Below are positions 1 to 5,509 of a stretch of 5,509 bases of DNA, one piece after another. Position numbers and translations under genes: made by a program. Source of the stretch: Verrucomicrobiota bacterium (GTDB lineage: Bacteria > Verrucomicrobiota > Verrucomicrobiia > Limisphaerales > UBA11320); the NCBI GenBank assembly GCA_016871475.1, contig VHDG01000308.1, positions 1 to 5,509 on the forward strand, written 5' to 3'. The notes under the pieces are model-generated. The model was given only the letters and a program-made list of their open reading frames with translations. It had not been told where the DNA came from and made no database searches. The stretch's first letter is position 1. Each line of letters begins with the position of its first letter.

Positions 1-2
1 GC

Positions 3-347
3 GTCGTCATGGGTGCCCTCATACCCGGAGCGCCAAACCAAAACGTGCCCTTCACCGACGGCGCATACGTCGATGCACACTTTTTCGAGGAAAGGTTTCC
101 TTACCTGCGCCCCCCACTGAAAGGATCTCCCAACGATCCAACCATCAACATCCTCTTGAAGGCCTCCCCGGCGGCTGCCGCACCTTTTCAAAATGCCACC
201 GGGGTCGCTTGGGATGAGGGGACCCAGACACTGACGGCGGACAAACCGTCTGCTGCTGCGGGATTCTTCAAGTTGGAAGCAGACGGAAAAGTTTCAGTTC
301 AAACGATCAAGTTGGAAACGGACAAAGCGAAACTGGGTCTCAAGTAG
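3..347 (+). CDS. C-terminal part of a probable DUF4331-family protein (5' end outside the window)
   Basis: The reading frame is open to the left edge (Val-Val precede the first Met at position 9), and no ribosome binding site can be seen before that Met, so this is most likely the tail of a longer gene, not a 112-residue protein. The first 40 or so residues contain G-A-Y-V-D-A-H-F-F-E-E-R-F-P-Y-L-R-P-P-L-K-G. This matches the end of DUF4331 proteins as I remember it: a DG..V....F...FPYL..P block that closes the domain. About 65 residues follow, rich in Ala and Lys, with an A-G-F-F-K-L segment reminiscent of the short C-terminal caps on verrucomicrobial exported proteins. The biochemical role of DUF4331 is not known. 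The family is usually exported, but the signal peptide would lie outside the window. The downstream TPR and HupE-like genes support the call, because I recall the three families occurring together. The gene ends in TAG, followed by a strong hairpin about 30 bases later. The family call is moderately sure; the coding call is firm. Confidence 0.6.
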   Translation, partial: VVMGALIPGAPNQNVPFTDGAYVDAHFFEERFPYLRPPLKGSPNDPTINILLKASPAAAAPFQNATGVAWDEGTQTLTADKPSAAAGFFKLEADGKVSVQTIKLETDKAKLGLK

Positions 348-377
348 GGTTGCTTGTATCCAGTAGATGACAACGAT

Positions 378-404
378 ACCCCGGTCAGGCGAACTGGCCG
401 GGGT
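378..404 (+). terminator. Strong GC-rich hairpin, possible terminator or attenuator after the DUF4331-like gene
   Basis: Arms at 378-388 (ACCCCGGTCAG) and 394-404 (CTGGCCGGGGT) form an 11-pair stem with a single T-G wobble around the 5-base loop GCGAA. It starts 30 bases after the TAG at 345-347. No T-run follows on either strand, so it is not a textbook intrinsic terminator. It may act with Rho, as an mRNA 3'-end stabiliser, or as a polarity element between the first gene and the TPR gene. The rest of the 348-486 gap shows no convincing promoter. The hairpin falls inside the longest possible extension of the TPR gene (ATG at 367), which argues that translation starts downstream of it. Confidence 0.5.
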
Positions 405-486
405 GTCCATCAGCCAGGAAACCAGGTTGACCGAGGCCGAGACGTGGCCAGTTCCGATGGACAGTTGCAGAAACGCCCGCTTCGAG

Positions 487-1725
487 ATGACTCGTGAATC
501 CTCAATCCCAGCGCCGCGCGCAGAACCCACACTGGCAGCGGGGAAAGCATCGGGCTCGTTGAGCGCAATCGCGACCGGGGCTCTGGCTGCCCTCGTGCTC
601 GCAGCGCAAGCAACCGCAGAACCTAGAATTCCGAAATCGGATTCAGAAGTCCTCGGGAAGGTCCCTCCTCACTCGGTTGCACGACAGGCCATGGTGCTCG
701 GAACAGCCGTCGCTGAAGTTAGCTCCCCCAAGGAAACAGCTCTTGCAGTGCGCCAGCTGATCGATCAAAGCCGCACTGAATCCAACCCCCGGTGGCTGGG
801 TCGCGCTCAAGCCATCCTCAATCAGCAGCCCCAAGCCCAGCCCCTGCCCACTGAACTCCGACTGCTGAGGGGGATCATTCGACAAAGTCTTCACGACTTC
901 CCGGGGGCGTTGGAAGATCTGCAGGCGGTGCTCCGCGAGGATCCGGTCAATGCCGAAGCCTGGCTGAATCTTTCTTCAGTGCATCTCGTCCGCGGGAACT
1001 TTGATGAAGCCCGTCAGGCCGCTCTGCATTTCGCGCCTCTCTCAGGGAAGCTGGCCGCCGCGGTCGCCGCCTGTGCGATCGGAAGCGTCAACGGTCAGTT
1101 GACCGAATGCTACCATCACCTCGAAAAAGCCCTGACTGATCCAGGACCTGCCCCGCCGGCCGTAAGGGCCTGGGCACTTACGCTGATGGCGGAAATGGCA
1201 ACCCGACTTGGAAAACCCGATGCCGCAGAGAAGTGGTTCCTGTCCGCACTGGCGGTGAACCCGACGGATTCTTATCTGGTGGGTGCCTATGCGGACTTCC
1301 TCCTGGAGGAAAAGCGGCTTCAGGAAGCCGACAACTTTCTGGCAAAGCAGAGGGACTCAGACTCCGTGCTATTGAGAAGAACCATCACCGCCACGCGCCT
1401 CGATGCTCGGAGTGAGCCGAGCCGGCAGTTGCGAAACCGGATGGAGGCCCGCTTTCTGGCGAGCCGGAACCGGGGCGAGCTGATTCATCACCGGGAGGAA
1501 GCCCGTTTCGCTCTGGAAGTCGCGGGGGCTCCTGAACGCGCTCTCGAACTGGCCGTGGAGAACTGGGCCATTCAGAAAGAGCCCGCCGACATAAAGATCC
1601 TGCTCGAATCAGCGATGGCAGCCGGCAATACTCATGTGCAGAAACAGGCTCGCGAATGGATCACCTCGACCGGCTACAAAGACACTCCTCTGGAAAATCG
1701 ACTTCGGCAGTCCACGGGTCCTTGA
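487..1725 (+). CDS. Exported tetratricopeptide-repeat (TPR) protein
   Basis: From the ATG at 487 the product is 412 residues. After a polar n-region (about 20 residues with Arg and Lys) comes a hydrophobic stretch (about 23-41, A-T-G-A-L-A-A-L-V-L-A-A) ending in A-T-A before E-P-R, a likely signal peptidase I site, so the protein is probably periplasmic. Helical TPR units are clear at about 122-155 (ELRLLRGIIRQS...FPGALEDLQAVLREDP) and 156-189 (AEAWLNLSSVHLVRGNFDEA). A second pair lies at about 225-290 (W-A-L-T-L-M-A-E-M...P-D-A-A-E-K-W-F-L-S-A-L-A-V-N-P), and a weaker unit at about 338-380 (REEARFALEVAGAPERALEL..NW). This last block resembles the C-terminus of TPR proteins that I recall beside HupE/UreJ-type genes. 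TPRs act as protein-binding scaffolds; the partner is unknown, though the membrane protein encoded next is the natural candidate. Start choice: ATGs at 367 and 457 are also in frame, but none has a good Shine-Dalgarno. The one at 367 adds 40 polar residues ahead of the signal peptide and would run through the 378-404 hairpin. The stop overlaps the next gene's likely start. Confidence 0.85.
   Translation: MTRESSIPAPRAEPTLAAGKASGSLSAIATGALAALVLAAQATAEPRIPKSDSEVLGKVPPHSVARQAMVLGTAVAEVSSPKETALAVRQLIDQSRTESNPRWLGRAQAILNQQPQAQPLPTELRLLRGIIRQSLHDFPGALEDLQAVLREDPVNAEAWLNLSSVHLVRGNFDEARQAALHFAPLSGKLAAAVAACAIGSVNGQLTECYHHLEKALTDPGPAPPAVRAWALTLMAEMATRLGKPDAAEKWFLSALAVNPTDSYLVGAYADFLLEEKRLQEADNFLAKQRDSDSVLLRRTITATRLDARSEPSRQLRNRMEARFLASRNRGELIHHREEARFALEVAGAPERALELAVENWAIQKEPADIKILLESAMAAGNTHVQKQAREWITSTGYKDTPLENRLRQSTGP
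1722..1725 (+). promoter_or_regulatory. TTGA stop/start overlap coupling the TPR and HupE-like genes
   Basis: The TGA stop of the TPR gene (1723-1725) shares bases with an in-frame TTG at 1722-1724. Starting there gives a compact signal peptide for the HupE-like protein (M-I-R-P-F-L-P-G-W, then a hydrophobic core, then T-F-A before H-Q). The alternative ATG at 1656 overlaps the TPR gene by 70 bases and adds 22 polar residues before the hydrophobic core. There is no strong Shine-Dalgarno upstream (only a weak GGAAAA at 1692-1697), which fits re-initiation by ribosomes finishing the TPR gene. Confidence 0.55.
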
Positions 1726-2864
1726 TCAGACCGTTCCTCCCAGGCTGGGTGGTGTTGGCGGTTCTGTTGGCGGGAGGTTCGTTACAAACTTTCGCGCATC
1801 AAGCCAGCGATGCATATCTCTCTCTCACCGCCACGAACGGGCGGCTTCAAATCCGGCTGGACATGGCGATAGCGGACCTGCACGCCTTGCTTGATGTGGA
1901 TGATGATGTGGACGGGAGGGTGACGTGGGGGGAGTTGAAGGCGCATCAGGAAGACGCGGCCAGCTACATTCGATCGAACTTTTGGGTGCGGCTGGACGGG
2001 CAGCCGCTCGATCTCGGAGTTTTCGACCTTCTGGTGGAGGAGAGAGCTGAGGAAGCCTTCGCCGTTTGGCTGGGAGATTTGCCCCTGCAGGAGGGAGGCA
2101 GGGAATTGGAGGTCGACTACCGATGCTTGTTCGAGGTGGACGCGTTGCACCGTGCCTTTGTGAAGTTTGAACAGTCGGGCACCCCTTCAACGGCGATGCT
2201 TGGCCCATCCCAGACCACGCATCGATTCGCCCTGCTGCAATCCGACAGCTCCCCTTCTGCCAACACCCAGGGTGCCACAGGCTTCGTCCGCGAGGGCATC
2301 TGGCACATCTGGACCGGCTACGACCACATGCTTTTCCTGCTGGCTTTGCTGCTTCCTGCCGTGATGGTTTGGAAGGAAGGCCGATGGGAAGGTGTTGCGA
2401 ACCTGCAGCAGGCTTTCCTTGAGGTTGTAAAGACTGTCACGGCCTTTACCGCATCCCACTCCATCACTCTGACCATCGCCTCGATGGGATGGGTGACGAT
2501 CTCAGCGAAATTGGTGGAGCCCGTCATTGCGATGAGTGTGGCGCTGGCGGCGGCCAACAACATCCGCCCGTTTTTTCATGGAAAGGGCTGGCTGGTGGCG
2601 TTTGCGTTTGGACTGATTCACGGATTCGGATTTGCGAGTGTGCTTCAAGGTTTTGAGCTCGAGGGCCGGGCTCTCCTTTGGCCGTTGGTTGCCTTCAATC
2701 TAGGAGTTGAAGCAGGTCAGCTCATCATCGTGCTGGCATTCCTGCCCCTGGCTTTCACGTTTCGTCAAACGAGCTTCTACCGCCAGGGTGCGCTTGGATT
2801 CGGCTCAGCGGGCGTCTGCGTCCTTGCGCTGCTCTGGTTTCTCGAGAGAGTGCGAGGAAGCTAG
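1722..2864 (+). CDS. HupE/UreJ_2-family membrane protein with periplasmic EF-hand-bearing domain
   Basis: From the TTG at 1722 the product is 380 residues. Residues 1-25 form a signal peptide (cleavage after T-F-A), and the mature start H-Q-A-S-D-A-Y-L-S-L matches the family. A soluble, presumably periplasmic, beta-rich region follows to about 190. It contains a full EF-hand loop at 60-71 (DDDVDGRVTWGE: acids at loop positions 1, 3, 5 and 12, Gly at 6, Val at 8). The membrane part has about six helices, near 202-217, 235-260, 264-281, 289-308, 318-345 and 356-377. Family signatures are G-I-W-H-I-W-T-G-Y-D-H (H195, D201, H202; an H-x5-D-H motif), T-A-S-H-S-I-T-L, V-E-P-V-I-A-M-S, F-G-L-I-H-G-F-G-F-A-S and F-N-L-G-V-E-A-G-Q-L. 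HupE and UreJ proteins are nickel (or cobalt) permeases, and H-x5-D-H in their first helix is needed for uptake. Whether this longer subfamily moves nickel is not established. Transport of some metal or a structural role with the TPR and DUF4331 proteins is inference. The family assignment is firm; the start is less so (ATG at 1656 possible). Confidence 0.88.
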   Translation: MIRPFLPGWVVLAVLLAGGSLQTFAHQASDAYLSLTATNGRLQIRLDMAIADLHALLDVDDDVDGRVTWGELKAHQEDAASYIRSNFWVRLDGQPLDLGVFDLLVEERAEEAFAVWLGDLPLQEGGRELEVDYRCLFEVDALHRAFVKFEQSGTPSTAMLGPSQTTHRFALLQSDSSPSANTQGATGFVREGIWHIWTGYDHMLFLLALLLPAVMVWKEGRWEGVANLQQAFLEVVKTVTAFTASHSITLTIASMGWVTISAKLVEPVIAMSVALAAANNIRPFFHGKGWLVAFAFGLIHGFGFASVLQGFELEGRALLWPLVAFNLGVEAGQLIIVLAFLPLAFTFRQTSFYRQGALGFGSAGVCVLALLWFLERVRGS

Positions 2865-3014
2865 GTTTTTCGCGCCGCGGATTCTTCCCATCACGAGCAA
2901 CAAAAAAATTGCTCCTCCTCAAAATTTTCCTGCTGGCCATTGGAGGCGCTGCCGATATACGCAGAGACGGTTGGAGCCGAAGCCTGAGCCCAGGGGCCAG
3001 GATTGGAAACTGCC
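2865..3014 (+). other. Intergenic gap between the HupE-like and UreF-like genes
   Basis: This stretch of 150 bases is locally richer in A and T than the genes around it. A small inverted repeat lies at 2895-2900/2909-2914 (GAGCAA and TTGCTC around an 8-base, A-rich loop). It is only six pairs and has no T-run after it, so I do not call it a terminator. No clear promoter was found. The only ribosome-binding candidates for the next gene are AGGA at 2999-3002 and a weak GGAA at 3005-3008, six bases before the ATG at 3015. The frame of the next gene has a TGA at 2985-2987, so that gene cannot extend further upstream than that. Confidence 0.4.
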
Positions 3015-3668
3015 ATGGATAAGCCTGCGACAGCGCACTTGTTGGAAGCTGGGGAGATGGGACTCCTTGGGGAACATCATCCCCTGGTGGAGCAGCTTGG
3101 TCTGGCGGAGGAAATGCACCCTCTGACCTCCGCAGCAAGCTGCCTGAAGATGCCGCCGGTCACAGACCTGGACACGCTCCGGCGATTCCTCAGGACCTAT
3201 CAGTCACGGATTCTCCTGCCGCTCGAGCTGCCCGCGATCCATCAAGCCTGCCTGCATGCTGCCGCCCACCGCACCCGGGAGCTGATTCAGCTGGATCAAC
3301 AGTTGTTGGCATCCGTTCAGTTCTTGGAATTCGCCAACGCCAGCCGACGAACCGGCCAGGCCCAGCTTCGGAAACTGAAGCCGCTACGGGACGTTCGTAT
3401 TCTCCAGAGATACCTTTCAGCCGTTGAGTTGAACCAAGCCCAAGGCTGGCACACCGTTGTTTTCGGCCTCACACTCGCGGTTTATTCCGTTCCCCTCCGG
3501 CAAGGTTTGCTCGGCTATTCCCAACAAGTCCTTCGCGGGTTCATGCACATGGCTGGGAAGAGATTCCCGGTCTCCGCGGCGGACATTGAGGAGCTCATGG
3601 CTGAACTAAACGCCCCTCTTCCGGTTGCCCTCGGGAGTTTGCTGCTGCTTGAGCAATTCGAGCGGTAG
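3015..3668 (+). CDS. UreF-like urease accessory protein with a divergent N-terminus
   Basis: The product is 217 residues from the ATG at 3015, close to the usual UreF length of roughly 220-240. A TTG at 3003 is also in frame but has AGGA directly against it, so ATG with GGAA six bases upstream is preferred. UreF is an all-helical cytosolic protein that works with UreD/UreH and the GTPase UreG to load nickel into urease. The resemblance, judged by eye, covers three blocks: D-L-D-T-L-R-R-F-L-R-T-Y (about 51-62, the helix after the family's glycine-rich N-terminal motif); L-D-Q-Q-L-L-A...A-N-A-S-R-R-T-G-Q-A-Q-L-R (about 93-118, compare A-S-R-R-M-G-R-x-L-L); and G-W-H-T-V-V-F-G-L-T-L-A (144-155, compare G-H-x-P-V-V-F-G). 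It is odd that the usual G-G-F-(S/A)-(Y/H)-S-x-G-L-E near the N-terminus is not recognisable, and the C-terminal R-L-x-P-L-G-Q reads K-R-F-P-V-S-A. No ureABC, ureG, ureD or ureE is in the window. It could be a true urease chaperone with partners elsewhere, a paralogue with another job, or a decaying copy. Coding is firm, the family likely, the function uncertain. Confidence 0.62.
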   Translation: MDKPATAHLLEAGEMGLLGEHHPLVEQLGLAEEMHPLTSAASCLKMPPVTDLDTLRRFLRTYQSRILLPLELPAIHQACLHAAAHRTRELIQLDQQLLASVQFLEFANASRRTGQAQLRKLKPLRDVRILQRYLSAVELNQAQGWHTVVFGLTLAVYSVPLRQGLLGYSQQVLRGFMHMAGKRFPVSAADIEELMAELNAPLPVALGSLLLLEQFER

Positions 3669-3717
3669 GCACGGCTGAGCTGATCAGTCGGATCGGTCGG
3701 CTTCCCACCACCCCACG

Positions 3718-3751
3718 AAAAAACCCCTGAGCAGCGAACCTGCCCAGGGGT
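3718..3751 (-). terminator. Intrinsic terminator of the minus-strand gene, between convergent genes
   Basis: Arms at 3723-3734 (ACCCCTGAGCAG) and 3740-3751 (CTGCCCAGGGGT) give a 12-position stem with one A-C mismatch and a 5-base loop (CGAAC). The plus strand has six A at 3718-3723, so on the minus strand the stem is followed directly by a run of T, the canonical Rho-independent layout. It sits about 30 bases past the TAG of the minus-strand gene. For the plus-strand UreF-like gene, whose stop is 55 bases upstream, the same hairpin lacks a T-run and would at most slow polymerase. No other structure of note was seen in 3669-3782. Confidence 0.8.
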
Positions 3752-3782
3752 CTGAACCCAATCTGTTTCGAAGCCGCCTATC

Positions 3783-5509
3783 CTACCGGACAGCGCGATA
3801 GAACTTCGTTCCGCTGACGTTGTTAATCGTCAGAGGGCTGTTACCAGCCACGGGAGTCCACGGTCCGTTGAGCGAACTCGCTTCTAGCAATGAACCTTGG
3901 AAGGTGATCACCACGGAAGCGCCGCTGCCTGCAATGCTCAAGGTCGGGGCAACCACGCCACCACCCAGGTCGTAGAACGCCAGATTGTCGATGGCGAAAT
4001 ACCAGCTGTCGGTTCCCAGTGAGGCTAGACGCAACCGCACATCGCTCTTGCCAGCTGCCTGGCTCAACCGAGCAACCTCCATGCGCTTGCCTTCCACCTG
4101 TCCGTCATTGATGCGCGGCACGATGAAATCACCCAGGGCTGCTGTGATGGGGGCTGCGATGCCGTCGCCGTAGTTGTCGCCTTTGGCAACACCGTTATCC
4201 ACCCAGCTTGACGTGTCGGCGTTTGCATCCCTGAAGGTGCCGACCGCGTCCACGGAGCCGTCACCATTCAACTTGATGTCCGGTGCTTCGAGGAAATACA
4301 TCACGGGCAACCAGCTCGACCCACCGTCGACCGAGTACTCGACGGCGCCCAGGCTGTCCTGGTTCTGCTCATAGATGCTGCTGAATGTGATCACCACACT
4401 ACCGAAGGACGAGAGGTCGTATGGCTTCGTGGTGATGAACTGCGTTTGCCCATTGTTCGGCCCACCCTGACTGTCGGTGTTATTGCGGCTGTCGGACTCC
4501 GCATAAAGTACGTTGCCGGATGCAAGCCACTCAGGGAATCCACCTTCCGGAGGATTGGCGTGCCTGAGCTCAACGGTTGTCCCGTCGATGGTAACCATCT
4601 GGCCCGGTGTGATCTGGAAAGGACGCCCACCATCAATCGACGAAATGTTGCCAACATCAATCAACACCCAGTCCTCGAAACTGGCAGACTGCTGATTTCG
4701 TATATCCCTCTCCAACCCGTTCTTGGCGGTGAAGTTCCGAGCCGTCCAACCCTCAGGCTGGGAGTCTTCAGGATAACTATTGAAGTCCTCCAGAATAGTT
4801 GGGGCTGGCAAAACAATCTTCTTCAGGTTTCGGAACGACCAGCTCTCGCTGCGAGCCGTGCCAGCGGAACCCGTGAATGACAGCTCAGCACTATGAATAT
4901 CCGCAGGAATCAGGAGCCCTGCAGGATCATAGGTGAGAGTAAGAACTCCGCCTTCGCGTTGGGCGTCAACTGCGATCGCCTGGCCATTGAGTTTCAGTGA
5001 CGCTGAAGCATCGTTGATCGTCTCACTGGATCCATCTGCCAACTCGACGATGAGCTTGCTGCTCACCGCGTTCAGCTGGCGCTTGGCGGGCCCGGGCGAT
5101 ACCGAGCGAACATAGGGCTTGAATCCTCCCACGGATTCCCGATAGGCGGGAATGCCGCCGTTCGCGATGTCGTTGATGAGCACGCGAGTACCGTCTTCCT
5201 TGATGCTAAACCACTCGATGTTGGCCCCGCCCCCACCTTCCTCCCAGACAGTGCGGAAGGCATAGATGCCGGGTTCGGTGATCAGTATGGAGAACAAGGT
5301 GTCGGCAGCTCCTCGGCCACCATTGAACTCGCCAACGGTAACCGACTTGAACGCATCGAGAGGCACACCGGTCTTGGTGCGGAACCCATCATCGCTGTTC
5401 ACACCCATGGTGATGACTCCTGCGGGGAGATCTAGATAGGTCATGATCTCGCCAGCAATCCCCTGCAGATCGTTGGGAATTCCAGGCATGCCGTCGTCAG
5501 GTCGGAAGT
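3783..5509 (-). CDS. Large multidomain beta-rich exported/surface protein, C-terminal portion (5' end outside the window)
   Basis: The frame stays open to the right edge (F-R-P-D-D-G precede the Met at 5489), and the sequence there runs on like the middle of a domain, so the gene is truncated by the window. Counting from that Met, 568 residues are visible. Residues 1-100 (E-I-M-T-Y-L-D-L-P-A-G, M-G-V-N-S-D-D-G-F-R, F-S-I-L-I-T-E-P-G-I-Y-A-F-R-T-V-W-E-E) resemble PA14-like carbohydrate-binding modules. Residues 125-222 look like an Ig-type sandwich. Residues 232-508 look like a jelly-roll region starting D-F-N-S-Y-P and ending S-W-Y-F-A-I-D-N-L-A-F-Y-D-L-G. Residues 516-568 are a small cap (L-L-E-A-S-S-L-N-G-P-W-T-P-V...S-P-L-T...F-Y-R-A-V-R) of a kind common at the ends of verrucomicrobial exported proteins. 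There is no Cys in the visible part, and Gly, Asp and Ser are abundant. No catalytic motif was recognised. Adhesion or glycan binding is inferred from fold style only. It is transcribed toward the plus-strand genes, ends in TAG at 3783-3785 and has its own terminator. Confidence 0.85.
   Translation of the reverse strand, partial: FRPDDGMPGIPNDLQGIAGEIMTYLDLPAGVITMGVNSDDGFRTKTGVPLDAFKSVTVGEFNGGRGAADTLFSILITEPGIYAFRTVWEEGGGGANIEWFSIKEDGTRVLINDIANGGIPAYRESVGGFKPYVRSVSPGPAKRQLNAVSSKLIVELADGSSETINDASASLKLNGQAIAVDAQREGGVLTLTYDPAGLLIPADIHSAELSFTGSAGTARSESWSFRNLKKIVLPAPTILEDFNSYPEDSQPEGWTARNFTAKNGLERDIRNQQSASFEDWVLIDVGNISSIDGGRPFQITPGQMVTIDGTTVELRHANPPEGGFPEWLASGNVLYAESDSRNNTDSQGGPNNGQTQFITTKPYDLSSFGSVVITFSSIYEQNQDSLGAVEYSVDGGSSWLPVMYFLEAPDIKLNGDGSVDAVGTFRDANADTSSWVDNGVAKGDNYGDGIAAPITAALGDFIVPRINDGQVEGKRMEVARLSQAAGKSDVRLRLASLGTDSWYFAIDNLAFYDLGGGVVAPTLSIAGSGASVVITFQGSLLEASSLNGPWTPVAGNSPLTINNVSGTKFYRAVR

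Noticed and set aside
427..455. TTGACC at 427-432 as a -35 box for the TPR gene
   Set aside because: At 16-18 bases further on there is no sequence close to TATAAT, so a sigma-70 promoter cannot be supported.
367..486. Longer N-terminus of the TPR protein from the ATG at 367 or 457
   Set aside because: The extra residues are polar, precede a normal signal peptide, lack a good ribosome binding site, and for 367 run through a strong hairpin. They remain possible alternatives, not the preferred start.
1782..2208. Two overlapping minus-strand open frames (122 and 127 codons) opposite the HupE-like gene
   Set aside because: They lie antisense to a gene with strong family motifs, and their low-complexity Pro/Arg/Ser composition is typical of shadow frames.
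2895..2914. Small inverted repeat with an A-rich loop as a terminator for the HupE-like gene
   Set aside because: It has only six pairs, a large loop and no T-run after it, so it is too weak to call.
2707..3126. Plus-strand open frame of 139 codons spanning the HupE end and the UreF-like start
   Set aside because: It overlaps the recognised genes in another frame, is rich in Arg, Trp and Cys as shadow frames in GC-rich DNA are, and shows no family signature. It also does not supply the missing UreF motif.
3682..3689. Palindromic CTGATCAG-like stretch after the UreF-like gene
   Set aside because: A short palindrome of this size is expected by chance, and nothing around it suggests an operator.
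4446..4880. Plus-strand open frame of 144 codons inside the minus-strand surface gene
   Set aside because: It is antisense to a continuous beta-domain protein, with no recognisable domain or start signal.

Overview
The window looks like GC-rich chromosomal DNA from a Verrucomicrobiota bacterium, probably of the Pedosphaera/Limisphaera type. The main clue is the minus-strand protein. It is a large mosaic beta-rich exported protein that ends in a short domain of the form 'A-S-S-L-N-G-P-W ... S-P-L-T ... F-Y-R-A', a C-terminal style I know from that group. The assignment rests on recalled family style, not on a marker gene.

Layout: positions 3-487 hold the 3' end of a plus-strand gene, probably of the DUF4331 family, followed by a strong GC-rich hairpin at 378-404. 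Two tightly coupled plus-strand genes follow. The first (about 487-1725) encodes an exported TPR protein. The second (best start TTG at 1722, end 2864) encodes a HupE/UreJ-type membrane protein with a signal peptide, a periplasmic domain containing an EF-hand loop, and about six membrane helices. After a 150-base gap comes a UreF-like gene (3015-3668). A hairpin followed by a T-run on the minus strand (3718-3751) lies between it and the convergent minus-strand gene (3783 to beyond the right edge), which encodes the large surface or secreted protein.

How the genes may work together: DUF4331, TPR and HupE/UreJ-type genes in a row match a neighbourhood I recall from several bacterial phyla, and its biochemical role is, to my knowledge, undescribed. 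All three products appear to be exported or in the membrane here (the DUF4331 signal peptide lies outside the window). The HupE-like protein keeps the H-x5-D-H motif linked with nickel or cobalt permeases, and the next gene resembles a nickel-urease chaperone. A metal-related envelope system is therefore a reasonable hypothesis, but no urease structural gene, UreG, UreD or UreE is visible. The minus-strand gene appears to be a separate transcription unit.

No tRNA, rRNA, CRISPR array, insertion sequence or attachment site was seen.
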